A DNA stretch of 64,000 nucleotides, from contig OY288239.1 in NCBI GenBank assembly GCA_958450325.1, positions 58,981,049 through 59,045,048 on the forward strand, written 5' to 3'. Positions within the stretch are counted from its first letter, which is position 1; every line of letters starts with the position of its first letter. The notes under the pieces are model-generated. The model worked only from the letters and a program-made list of their open reading frames with translations. It ran no database searches and was not told the origin of the DNA. The position numbers and the translations under genes are program-made. Origin of the DNA: Agrostemma githago. Taxonomy: Eukaryota > Streptophyta > Magnoliopsida > Caryophyllales > Caryophyllaceae. Shown here piece after piece: positions 1 through 11,084 of the stretch.

Positions 1-721
1 GTTTTATTTTTGGTTGATATTTATATTTAGATCTACTTCAGAAAGTCTTAATAATTTATTTTAAATTATTTCGAAATTATTTCATTATTATTTTCAAGCA
101 ATCAGAATTTTATAAAGACTTTCATATTTCAAATACTTCAATTTCTATAGGATTATTATGTAAAACGTTTTAACATTGTGGAAATTATTTTGTATGTTCA
201 AGTTTGATAACATTTTCGAAATTTTAACGTTTTGAAAATTGGTTTTCGTTTTATTGTTGGTGGACTTTTGAATCTGTTATTGAAAAATTTTGACGACTGG
301 TTCGATTTTTATTGCTAACTACAAAATTTGATTTCTCCAAACTAATTATTTTTTCATCAGAAAAAGAAATATTATCGAATTTCTTAATCAAATTGTTTTA
401 CTTTTGTTTTGAAAATGTTTTGGTTACCCTATTTCCTTCAAGCTCGTTACAAATCCTATTTAGCGTCGTTATTTTATCAAATAACTTTACTTTACGATTT
501 AATTAACTTAGAAGATTTTAAATTCCGAGTGGCTTAGCCCAATTTCTCTTGGAATACATATTTACATTTGATTTCGTATCACTTTAAAAGTTGTAAAATT
601 TTCTTTTATAGCAAAATTTTTATGCGAGATTTGTATCCTCATCTTTTCGAGTAAAATAATCTTGATTTCTTTCAGCTTATTCTTAGTTTCGAGGACGAAA
701 CTTTCTTTTAGTGGGGAGGAT
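1..721 (+). mobile_element. 3' internal end of a plus-strand chromovirus (Ty3/gypsy), with PPT
   Basis: AT-rich non-coding tail of a chromovirus whose coding part lies left of the window. It ends in the usual Tekay/Del-type signature: a short hairpin with AGGA at its apex (arms 685-691 and 696-702), then a purine-rich tract at 711-721, directly followed by the LTR start at 722. I see no coding sequence in it. The family placement rests on this junction and on the LTR's similarity to the other chromovirus LTRs in the window. Confidence 0.75.
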
Positions 722-3700
722 TGTAACACCCACTATTTTTCCTAGCATTTTTATCGTTTCCGTTATGACTCTTTCACATTTCGGTCTTGCGTTTCCTCTT
801 TTTCCAAGCTTTATTTTAATTTTTGAGTTTAAAGATATTTATTTTTATTTTAAAAGATTTTAATTCTTTTAAATCTATTTATTTGATTTTCTTCGTAAAT
901 TATTTATTTTTCCACGAGGAATTTTATTTCTCTACGAATTAACGTATTTAAGCTCGGATTTAAGTTATTCCTATTTCTACAAATGTCCAAACATATTTTT
1001 ATAATATTTTCAACTAGTAAATATTTTTATTTACGAAAATTTAGCCATTAATGATTTTATTATGAAGTTTCGTAAATAATTATTTTCTTACGCGAGGTTT
1101 ACTCGAATTACTTTGAAATGCCTTTAACTATTTTACGATTATACTTTTTATCAACGTACAAACTATTTGAGACCTTTTCCTCATATTTTGGACCGACAAA
1201 GCTCCTTGTCACAATTTTACTACGTTTTATTAATACAATTCATTTTATTAAGTAAATCGAAAAGATATGATTATTTTCTTTCTCATTTAATTGTTGCATT
1301 ATTGCTCAAACTCTTCACACTCCCTCTTAACCTCATTGGATTCCTCATTGGATTCCACATTGATGATAACACATTGGATTCTTCATCCATCTTAATTCCT
1401 TGGCCGAATACATTCATCCTCCTCTCCTTGGCTGATTCTTGCTTAATTCGAGTCCTAATCGTCTCATCTTTATCGTCGAATTAATCCTCTTTCCGAACCT
1501 ATCATTAAGGTAATAATCGATGATGTTTTCGATCGTTATTCACCTTGATTTTCTTAGTTTTTCTCATGGTATTTTTCTACCATGAATTTCGTGTATGGTA
1601 GGTTTCGTGGACGATCCTGAGGTCGACGAGTATATTATGGATTCTGATTTGGACTAGAGGTAACGTCGATGTTACTCGGTATTTCGTGATTTTAATTGTG
1701 TAATTTCATGTATATTTTTATATTTAACTTTTGACAATATATGTATGTCATATAATCAGGAAAATTTTTAAAAGTTGAAAATTTGCACGTTTCGATATTT
1801 TTATCGCTTTTACGAGATTAACGATTAAATCGTCATATTAATTTGTAAAATCGTAATATTCGGTCTAAACTTGTAATATATGATTATATTCTGTAAAAAT
1901 GAAGTTTTAGTGATTTTTAATAATTTGGTATTTTTCTGATATTTTTGATATCGATTATTGAATTTTTACCGTTTATGAACAAAAACGATTAAAAACCAAT
2001 TTCTATTTCTAGCACTTAAACATTTTATTTTAATTTGAAATATTTCATGGATGATGTTTCTGTTGAAAATAATTTTCTGAAATTTTTCATAATTTTTTTG
2101 GAATTGTTAAGTGGGTGAATTAATTAATCACTTTAAATCATCGTTTACCGTTAAAACCATGTTTGTCGTTTAAATTCTCAATTTTTGGTCTTTTGCATAA
2201 ATCTGGAATTTTGGAAATCTGAAGAAATAGTATTTTCTGGAAAATCATTATTTTTAAAGTTTAATAATAGTTTTTGGATATTAATACTTAAATCATTTTG
2301 TAATTACTATTTTTATTAATCATTATTGTCGAGATTAGACGATTAACGAGAAAACCCTTTAAAAAACCGAGTTTAAGGATTCTGGAAAATTCTCTTTTCT
2401 GGACAGAATGTCCAAAAATATATTTTAACTATTTTACGTAATTTTTTTACTATTTATTATAGTCTTTAATTAATAGTAATGATTTTTGGACATAATTACG
2501 ATTTATCGTTAAAATGCTTCGTCTTACAAAAAATAATTATTTTTACAGCAATTTTGAAAATATTTAAATCTGAAACTTTGAGAGTTAAATCACCCCTTAT
2601 CATATTCTAAATTTGTTTAATGATTTAAATTAAAGAAAAGACGTTAAAAGATTTAATTTGACATTTGCCGTAAAATCTTATTTATGCTTGTTTTGTCAAA
2701 ACTATTAATAATTAGGGAATTTTAGTTTTATAAATTTTGGAAATACCCTAATTAGTAGTACTAAAGTGTTTAAGACATTATTAATCATTTTATAAACACT
2801 TGTATGATATTTCAATAATTTCATAAACCCATTTATCCTTATTTTAGAAATTAGTATTGTTAAGGCCGAAAGTATTAGTTTTATAAATCTATATCTTTTA
2901 CTAAAAATGTTTTATTAGTATGAACTAATATTTTTGCTATTTTGATAAGATGCTATTTTTTTAAAGTTTCTGAATATAAAAGTTTCCTAAAATAGAAAGT
3001 TTCCTCTTTTGGAAGGCGATCCGTTTTCCCTTTTATTCTCTTATTATTTACAATTATTATACCTTTTAAATATCGATAATGGCTTGGTTTTAGAGTTATC
3101 GAATAAGGACAAGTGTGGATTTAGAGTAATATATTCTGGGCTTTACATTTTTGCCATCAACTATAAGGCTGGTGTGTCTTTATGGGGCACACTGGTTGTT
3201 GAACCGAGCATATATAGTGTTCGGGAGTGTGTGTATATTTTCTTAATCTCGTGCCTCGCAGTGTAAGACGTCGTCGGGCTGAACTGAGTATTTATGGTGC
3301 TCGGGAGGGGTGTACATATCATCTTAAACTAGGGCCACGCATTTATAAGTCGCCGTCCTATTATGGTTGAGTAGCCTAGTTAGAGACCGAAGTTTGATTT
3401 GTTTGAACTAAGTTCTCGAAGCTAGATTTTAGTATTCTCCTAGTGAAAGTCTAGATTCTACACTAACCCTATCCATAACGTCATTTTGATTATTTGATTT
3501 ATTATCGATATAAATTGGTTGCAGGTTGGCAAATATTTTTATGTTTCTTCGGAAACCCATTTTATTATTTTGGTTTACGCTGAAAGCTTATTTTTAATAT
3601 GCTGTTTTTACTGTTTTCCATTTTCACTATTTTTCTATAGTAGTAGTTACAGTTTTAAAATCCTGTTATACGGCTGGGAGAACGTTGACGTTGCTCCCCA

Positions 3701-3976
3701 CTGATTGTGGTTGTTATGTTTTAACATGGCAGGTATGCGTGTTTCCGGGTGTGGGCTAGCGAGCAGTGTAGATCCTGCTTGTTTATTTTACTAATTATGT
3801 CTTATGGATTGTTCAAACCCCTTTTATGGACTGTTTTAAATTTTGGCCATTTTATTTCATGGCCTATTGTTTGACTTTACCATTTTAATTTACTAAGACA
3901 TAGTTACAGTGTGCTTTAATCCCGACTCTACAGTGTTTCCGCCACTGTATCGCGTTAGAATTTCTTGGGGATTACA
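722..3976 (+). repeat. Chromovirus 3' LTR, 3255 bp
   Basis: Starts TGTAACACCC and ends GGGGATTACA, so it has TG..CA termini, and it is preceded by a polypurine tract. The same termini bound the solo LTR at 21704-23650, which fixes both ends. The next base on the right returns to Athila gag (codons for Asp-Ile-Pro-Ser-Trp), so the element sits inside element A; ACGAC at 3977-3981 is the expected right target duplication, the left one being off-window. It is AT-rich and has no convincing ORF. Hairpins near 3173-3304 and 3929-3949 are described separately. Confidence 0.88.
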
Positions 3977-3978
3977 AC

Positions 3979-4860
3979 GACATTCCTAGTTGGCTTTTAC
4001 TTCTTATTTTCTTCAACTCGTTATTGGATAGCGCCAAAGATAATGTCAATACGGCGGCAAAAGGTGATTTCTTCTTGCTTGATGAAACCGAATCCGATAA
4101 ACTTATTGAAAGAAGGGCCAAGAATGGTGAATATTCCAAAAATGACCAACATAGAGAGTTAATTGGTGAGTCAATGTCATCAATCGAAAGGAGAGTCGCT
4201 CTTGAAGCTAGAGTCGATGAGTTGGTCAAGCAATTTGAAATATATGTTGCTAGAGCCAACTCTCCACCCAAAACTAGAACCTTTCCAAGAAGTTCAACTC
4301 CACCAAGAAGGGCGAGTTCACCAAGACGATCATCCATTTCACCACCCAAATTGTATCGTGCTGAAATCCTATGCGATCATTGCGGGAAATATGACCACGA
4401 CTCCGATTTGTGTATGAGAAAGGAGATTGTACATCGAGTTGATGCTCGAGGAACCTATGAAGCACCTCGTATGCAAAATCCTAATTTGAGAACCGGATTC
4501 TATTCCATGCCATCCTAAGGATCGTATCCCTACCAAGATCATGCAATTCCAAGAGCCCCCAATCAAAGGGCTTATCCTAATCCTTACGGGTTTGACCATC
4601 AACAAAGTTATCCTCACTAAAACCGTGCTAATCAAGGAAATTACTATCCCCAAGGGCCGTATCAACCTAGTTATGGTCCTTCCTTTGGATTTTACCCTCA
4701 ATGCAATCAAGGCCCCACAAGGTACACTCAAGGTAATTCTCAACCATCTTATGATATGCAAGAGATGCTTAAATACTTGTTGAAGGAAAACACATCGAAT
4801 TCAGCTAGGATCGAAGCCTTAGAGGCACATGCCGCTTTGTGAGCTCGATTTTCCCATGAA
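3979..4860 (+). pseudogene. Athila gag C-terminal remnant with CCHC zinc knuckle
   Basis: The reading frame entering from the LTR junction matches the nucleocapsid side of the gag of element D: the pattern W-L..N..AA-GDF.L..E..K.LIE is shared. A CX2CX4HX4C knuckle is encoded at 4372-4413. The frame meets a stop at 4516-4518, and gag-like Gln/Tyr/Pro-rich sequence continues beyond it with more stops to about 4850. Gag forms the particle that packages element RNA. This copy has no N-terminal half because the chromovirus LTR interrupts it, and it is certainly non-functional. Confidence 0.75.
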
Positions 4861-5374
4861 CCAACTTGTGCCCCCAATTATGCATCCATGAATGCCGTTA
4901 AGGTAGTGAGCAACAAGAAACCGGTGAAACCTCTCAACCCACAATCTTCTACACCTCATCCTTCAATTTCCACTTTGATGAGAATGTGGTTAGGGACGTG
5001 ACCGAAAAACCGAAGACTGATCCCTCTAAATACCTAGTAGAAGACCTTGCGTATGTGATAGAACAAATTCCTTGAAAAGCCATGAACTTAGTTTCTAGAA
5101 TTGATGTGCCGCCTTTGAACGACATGCCACAAGTCCCTTTAAATAAGCAAGCTTTGGAAAGGATAACTTTCACCGATCTACTCGAAAACATCGATACAAG
5201 TCCTTCCGTGCTACCCCATTTGAGTATATCCGAGACATTATTTTGAAACCCACCATGAGGGAAGAAGTTCCCGTTTCCCCAAGAGTGACCCCGAAAGTTA
5301 CAATCCCCATCAAACTGGGTGATCCGGGTAGTTTTTTTGTACCCTGCTCTATAGACCACGTTTTATTAGACTGA
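4861..5374 (+). other. Decayed gag-to-protease spacer
   Basis: Continuation of element A between the gag remnant and the protease. Short stretches can be read as the Lys/Pro-rich linker that precedes protease in Athila gag-pro, but with several stops and frame changes; the last stop in the protease frame is TGA at 5372-5374. Overlapping minus-strand ORFs here are shadows. Confidence 0.55.
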
Positions 5375-6001
5375 GCTTTGTGTGACCTAGGCGCAGATAT
5401 AAGTCTTATGCTCTTAACCATCGCCCGAACTATCAACATTAAGGACCTGGACTATTTTCCATTAAATGTCCATATAGCTGACGGGACTACAAAAGAGCCT
5501 TATGGTTTAGCTCGGAACCTCATGGTCAATGTGGGAAATCAATACATCCCTACCGACTTTGTTATTCTCAATATGCCTATAGAAGAGCGCAACCCCATTC
5601 TCTTGGGACGACCCTTCTTAGCCATCGGTGGGGTGATTATAGTTGGGAAGCGAGGACGATTATCTTTCAATGTTGCCAATGACATAGTTCAATTTGTATT
5701 GTCCGCATTCCTTCCCGAGAATTGTTTTGGTGGGGAACTATGGAATCAAATGGTGGAATTTCCCTCTAATGAAAAACCATCCACTGAAGATTTTGATTAT
5801 GATAATGAAGAAGATGACGGTGCCCTATTTATACTTGGTCCTACCTCCGAAGAAGATATTCCAGAAGAATTTGCCATGCTTCCTGAGGTAGCACGACTTA
5901 TGGGCTTGCCAAAGTTAAGAAGAGAGTTTAAGATCAGTAACATTGAATTTGAAATTAATACCCAAGACCCTCCGGGTTGCTTTTCAAGCAACCCCGATTA
6001 A
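5375..6001 (+). pseudogene. Athila retropepsin-like aspartic protease domain
   Basis: About 207 codons open after a TGA at 5372. Near the start lies the retropepsin active-site motif in its Athila form, Cys-Asp-Leu-Gly-Ala (codons 5381-5395), then a flap-like hydrophobic region and the Ile-Leu-Gly-Arg-Pro-Phe motif (about 5602-5619) typical of the second half of retroviral-type proteases. The protease of element D shows the same layout. It would cleave the gag-pol polyprotein. An acidic C-terminal tail follows, and then the ORF ends where D would enter RT. There is no credible start codon, because upstream coding is broken. Confidence 0.8.
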
Positions 6002-6300
6002 GCTCAAACAATTTGATCCATAATAACCACCTTGTAAATATTTGTATAATCCGTACTCTTTTTATTTTCTCGGACAATAGCTTTCGATTTTCCTTTGGAG
6101 CTTGCTTCTAATGGCACTTGCAAGAATTGTGAATATTTCTTTTGGAATTTTTGGGTTATCCTACAATGATTATGAGAGTTTTTCTTCGTGTAGTTAATAC
6201 ATGGATTGAGAAGATTGGTTTTATCGAAGAATTAAGGATTGGTTTGGACCAAGTTACAGAGAATTTTCGAAGCAAAAGGCTTATTTGAAGTGGAGGATCT
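6002..6300 (+). other. Post-protease linker of element A
   Basis: Non-coding. Starts with text resembling the sequence that follows integrase in element D (the shared phrase ACCACCTTGTA, then an AT-rich run), showing that the pol region was lost between the protease and this point. I see nothing else in it. Confidence 0.5.
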
Positions 6301-6640
6301 CACCGGGTGAAACTTCACCCGGTGGAATTGTTGCCCGAAGTCCGTCGGGTGAAACTTCACTCGATGGCAATTATGCTGGAATTGAAGGAAAATCCGTCGG
6401 GTGAAATTTCACTCGGTGGAATCTCACCGGGCAAAACTTCGCCCTATGGTAAATTTATTTGCGACTTGAAAATTGACGGAACTCCATCGGGTGAAACTTC
6501 ACCTGATGGAATCTTACCGGGCGAAACTTCGCCCGACGGTGAATTGCGCGTAATTGGCGAGAAATGGTCCGAAGACCACGGGTGAAATTTCACCCAACGG
6601 TGACCACCGGGTGAAACTTCACCCCGCATCACCTTATACC
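6301..6640 (+). promoter_or_regulatory. Palindrome cluster and TATA-like site before the env-position ORF (A)
   Basis: At least eight copies of a dyad-symmetric 16-mer of the form GGGYGAAAYTTCRCCC, several flanked by CCGG or CGG, separated by variable spacers. The sequence CTTATA at about 6633 follows the last copy, then a strongly C/T-rich leader runs to the ORF at 6902. The same palindrome recurs in this element's LTR at 11388-11672. A promoter role is my inference from position. Confidence 0.55.
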
Positions 6641-6901
6641 CCAAACCACCCCCTTTTCTTCTTCACTTCATCCTTTTTCCTCTCTCCCTCCTCAAATAAA
6701 CCCCAAAAACCCCCACGCCCTACCACCCTAAATCCCTTCTAACCCTCCAATCACTTCACTAAATTCAAATCTAATTCCACCATCTTCACCCTTATCAAAT
6801 TCTTAACATCTTCTACGAATTCTTTTAGAGAAATCGACCCAATTTTTGACAACCACAAACCCTAACCTCCATCACCAAATCACCCAATTCAATCATCAAC
6901 T

Positions 6902-8581
6902 ATGAGGAGAATCAAACTAATGGCAAGGAAAAGGTTTTCATCTGTGTTTAATCGTCAATCAGGTTCAACGTCGTCATCTCATTCGAAGGAGCCGATCGAA
7001 TTCCACCAAGAACCTACACCAACAATGATTCAAGTGCAAAGCTCCACCTCGTGCGAACAACCGGTTCCGCTAGAGGTACGCTACCCGTCAATTTGTCGTA
7101 ATTATCGTCACTCCGAGTCTAATGTCTGTTTTGCCAAGAAATCCCACTTGGAAAAGTTTAAATGTTTTTGGAATTGTCGCATCGAGCCAACTCGTTGGGC
7201 AGCTTGGAATGTTCTTGAGCGAATGGGTATTGAACCGCAGGTCCGAGCGATGTGCCAAAATCTCGGACTGATTAAATTTTATACCTCGACCGAGGAGACC
7301 TTTCAAAAATTAACTTGTGAGTTTTTCGCGACTTATGAGTTAAGTGGTGGTGATGACCTTACCATCACTTTTTAGTTGCGTGACATTCTTTATGTCTTTT
7401 CCCTGAAGGATTTTGGCGCATTGCTCGGCCTACCCACTTGTGTCTTAGGAAGGCCTTGGGCGGGGCAATCTAAAGATGAGAAATTTACCCGTGATCGATT
7501 TTGGGTTAAGATTGCCGTCAAAGGACTTTCAAAAGGGGTAAAATGCATTCATTCTCCATTTGGAACCCCATTCTCAAATATTTGGCACGTATCATGGCTA
7601 ATTCATTTCTCTCAAGCTGTGATACGCACCATAACTGTGGTGCTACGGCCGTACAACTGCTAGAGGATGCGGTTCTGAACAGAGGCCCTTCTATCGACAT
7701 GTCCAAGACTTTAGGTACGCATTTTTCCCAGGTTGCAAAGGGCAACCGCAAGAACATCTCTTGTGGTGGCGTAGTTACGATGATAGCTAAAGCCTTGGAC
7801 GTGGATTTTAGCGACATGTCACCAGTAGTCGGAGTGGGGAATTATTTAGACGAGACTTATTGCCCTTTTCTAGTTTGGCCACAGGGGGGAGTTATTGCGA
7901 GCTATTGCAATGCCCAACCCCGACTAGGTTAGGCTCGATGTTGAGGAGAATTTTGGCATGCCGAAAAGGTCAGGTGAGTACATTCGGGATCATACCCGTG
8001 GTAAGTTTTATCAGGTTAATTACCCCGCTGGACCTTTAGACTATGGTGATGATGAGGTCGAGGTATTAGATGTGTTAGAGGAGGAACCGGAGGTCAAAAC
8101 CTTTCGGGATGAGGGTCAGAGAATATTACCATCTTCATCCCGTGGACCCTCTTCCTCCCACCTGTCCGAACCGCAGACCTCTCAGTTTTTCACCCAGGAT
8201 TTTACCGACTTCACCCGACACCGACACTCCACTTTCACCCAGTCTACCCCCAGCTTCCTGGAGGACGTGAATATGAGTCCTCTGAGACAATCTTCGTTCC
8301 TCAGATCAAAGGAGTTTTATAACTAATGGAGGGAAGTTTATGATCGTACACGTCAGACTTGGGAGAACTCGACCACTTCACTCAACTTGGCCCAAAGCGC
8401 CTATAATGTAGCCAGGGATGCGCGCGACACTGCGCATAAATCCTATACGTACTCTAGGGATGGTTTTGAGTACGCCCGAGACAACTACGAGATGGCTAGG
8501 GACGCTGCTAGGGATGCCCAAGCAGCGAGGTTGGCGGTGGAGGAGAACCAGAGGCGGATGCTGCAACAACAACATTTTTGA
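6902..8581 (+). pseudogene. Athila env-position ORF (ATHILA ORF-1-like), decayed
   Basis: Several consecutive reading frames form one decayed protein: 6902-7375 (TAG stop), an in-frame continuation to 7663, a frame change around 7550-7660, 7543-7932, then 7958-8326 and 8387-8581. The middle shows LTCEF, a Leu-Gly-Leu-Pro segment and CGG-V-TMIAK, shared with the ORF at 58001 in element D, and resembles the ATHILA ORF-1 family found in this position. The C-terminal piece (8387-8581) is a charged helix with repeated Ala-Arg-Asp triplets, probably coiled coil. Function is unknown; it occupies the place of a retroviral env, but I see no signal peptide or membrane segment. Confidence 0.68.
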
Positions 8582-8902
8582 TCGGTTCTTTGGTATGCCT
8601 CCGCCCGGGTCTTACTACCCACCACCTTGTCCCCCGGATCCTATGTGAGTGGATGAGTGTGGTTAGTGTTAGTGTGGGGGGGGTGGTGTCGGATGTAAGT
8701 CGTCGATATTTTTCTCCTGTTATCAATAATTTTTGTCACTCTTTGCAGCGCCAATTTTTGGCATTTGATGATTAACGATTGTTGGTTATTTGTGGTGATA
8801 TTTTTTGATGGTTTGGTGAGTTGTCAGCCCCTCCATGACCCTATTTGGGTTGAGGTCTTATGGCAGGTACCTTAGAGAAGAAGGACCTGATTCTTAGTTC
8901 CC
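8582..8902 (+). other. Non-coding stretch after the env-position ORF (A)
   Basis: Contains G-rich and T-rich text and no supported ORF. A phrase giving Pro-Pro-Pro-Gly-Ser-Tyr-Tyr-Pro-Pro in one frame may be the eroded C-terminal tail of the env-position protein. Otherwise I see nothing. Confidence 0.4.
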
Positions 8903-9206
8903 GGTCTTAGGTGAAGTGATCGCACCAAGACCAATTGGAAAATCCAAAATTTTCTTTTTCTTTTGATTTTACCGATCCGCGTGAAATTGGGGCGAGGTGG
9001 CGTGATTACACCTACGTCCTTTTTCCCCTCTCGGTTTTTCTATTTTTCATTTTCATTTTCTTCTTTCATTTTCTCCTTATTTTCATTTTCTTTTCTTACT
9101 TCATTTTATTTTATTCTAGCTTATTTTCTTATTTTATCTTATTTTCTCCTTATTTTTCATTTTCCTCTTTGGCTAGGGTCTAGGTGACGTGATTACACTT
9201 AGACCC
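8903..9206 (+). other. Triple hairpin array, 3' region of element A
   Basis: Three stem-loops at 8903-8932, 8989-9019 and 9176-9206. Each has a 9-nt loop of the type ACGTGATTA (here AAGTGATCG, GCGTGATTA and ACGTGATTA) closed by GGTG/CACC or GGTG/CACT. The last has an 11-bp stem. The same array occurs at 27429-27676 and 59242-59457 with different stem sequences but kept pairing, which suggests an RNA structure. Confidence 0.6.
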
Positions 9207-9383
9207 GCCACCTTCTTTTCTTTATTTTATTTAATTTTTCTCCATTTCTTTTCCTTTCTTTTCTTTATTTTATTTTAATTCATTTAATTTTTAAAAACAA
9301 AAAAAAAATCGAAAAAGCATAAAAATTCAAAAAAAATTTCCGTTCTTTTCTCCTTTTCTTATTTTTTGATTCTTCCCCTACTC
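9207..9383 (+). other. T-rich and A-rich spacer (A)
   Basis: Low-complexity pyrimidine-rich then A-rich sequence between the hairpin array and the internal PPT. The ORFs here are artefacts of composition. Confidence 0.6.
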
Positions 9384-9423
9384 GTGCATTGAGAACAATG
9401 CACAGTTTTAGTGTGGGTGAGGG
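9384..9423 (+). promoter_or_regulatory. Internal hairpin plus PPT-like tract (A)
   Basis: A perfect 8-bp stem (GTGCATTG with CAATGCAC) around the loop AGAA, immediately followed by a tract containing TTTTAGTGTGGGTGAGGG. It resembles the terminal unit at 11049-11084 next to the LTR, so the element has a second, internal candidate plus-strand priming site. Confidence 0.55.
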
Positions 9424-11048
9424 ATCTACTATCTTTTTCTTCCTTTTCTTTTTCATTTTTCCTTGAAAAATCAAAAACCCAAGTTTTTTTCCTTTTCTCT
9501 TCATTTTAGTTTTCTTTTCTTTTATTTTCGTTATTGTGTCACTTGTATTGCTTTGCATTCTCCTTCTTGTAGGTACACCACCAACCATTTAGCATGGGTA
9601 CGTAAGGTAGCGAAATTGAAGACCACGCAGTGATACCCTCTACCTTCATTTTTTCCCTTCTCTTCTTTGTGCAGGAGTATGGGCTTGTATGCTATTTGGA
9701 GGTTCACTTGATGAACATTTTGGAATTGGTGGTTGTGGATTATGTTGACTTAATGGAGTTTGGAGTACTTGGCTATACTTGTGTATTTGTTTTGTTTCTC
9801 TCGTGTTTTGTTCTTTTTGTGTTCTTTTTCATTTTTGTATAGTTTGTCTGGGTAATGTTTTCGAAAACCTGATTTTGAGTTTAGGCCGAGTGTTTATTAC
9901 TCCCTTGTTATGAACCGTTTTTGATTTTTGGACATATTTCTAGTAGAATGACCTTGAACCAATTTTTGCATTGGATTTTTATTGTCCGTCTTTTCTACTA
10001 GGAGTCTACAACGGGATTTGCTTTTTGACCACCTTGACCACCCATGGAGTGATAAGGCCTTGGTTACCGTTTCCCGTTCTCTTAGGTGACCTTACTTGAG
10101 AAGCCATTTTTAGTCCAAATTCCATCTTTTTGTGGGTTCGGAGGGGGTGTACACCCGACTAGCCTATTTCTTTACTATTCACCCATTTCCACATATAAGT
10201 TTGCAAAAATATGCTTTACCTTGATCTCAAATATACCATCTAGCCAATTATGGGCTACTCAAAAGTAAAAGGGAAAAATGAAGAAGAAGGGCATTTCTAC
10301 CAAAAAAAAGCCCTTAAATCGAAATAATTGGGAAAAGGAATGAAAACCGAAAAGAAAATTAAAACCTCGAAAAATATTCCCAACCCCAAATAATCCCATA
10401 GTTGACTATTTGTCGTGAAATGCCTACAAGAGGACCGAGTCCCGAGGAAGGAAAATAGCGGTGATTAGTCAATCCTTACCATTTTGCAAACACTTGCCCA
10501 TTTTTTGTTTGGTCTTATTGGCTTTTTCGAGTTTGGGACGACCCTCTAGACTTAGCTTAGGAGACAGGATAACACTTACCTACAGTGATTACTAACTCCA
10601 TGGTTCTCACTTATCCACTCCATTTATCGTTCCATTGTAGGCATCTTTAGTAGAATTAGAAGGACTTTGGTAAATTTTCAGTGTTCTTATTGTTCTATTG
10701 TCATCCTATTAGAATTTTGTCCATGTCAATTTGGGTGACTAACTTGGTAGTGTTCTCGCTTGTCTTAAGTTTAAAATCGGTGCTTTCTCCACCGTTTCGA
10801 TGAGGGAGGAGGCGATTTATTTTCCCTTTGGACGCGTCTATCTTTTTGTGTGTCTTCTTTGTTTTATGTGTTTGTGTGTGTTAGTCTCATCCCCTATTTT
10901 AAGCAAGACTCGACTTGCCTTGCATAGAGGTACTCTACCTCATGGGTATCTCGATGTGAGTTGAAGGGACGGAGCGGACCCGTTAATTGCCCCGTATCGG
11001 CTTAGCATAGTCTAGCTTATTAGTTGTAGCTACTTTCTTTTTGGGTCT
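9424..11048 (+). other. Athila 3' non-coding region (A)
   Basis: About 1.6 kb without supported coding. It aligns by eye in order with 59640-61225 of element D and 27810-29480 of element C: shared phrases include AAATGTTTTCGAAAACC-like text, TCTAGTAGAATGAC, GACCACCCATGGAG and GGACCGAGT. A long conserved non-coding region is therefore a common property of these elements. Confidence 0.6.
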
Positions 11049-11084
11049 TTGCTCGAGGACGAGCAACGGTTTAGTGTGGGGGAA
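11049..11084 (+). promoter_or_regulatory. Terminal hairpin and polypurine tract (A)
   Basis: Seven-base-pair stem (TTGCTCG with CGAGCAA) around loop AGGA at 11049-11066, then TTTAGTGTGGGGGAA up to the LTR. This is the plus-strand primer site normally left by RNase H next to the 3' LTR. Confidence 0.75.

Noticed and set aside
6307..6585. ORF with repeated Gly-Glu-Thr-Ser-Pro text
   Set aside because: The repeat is the translation of the DNA palindromes and is open on the opposite strand too; the palindromes in the LTRs are non-coding.
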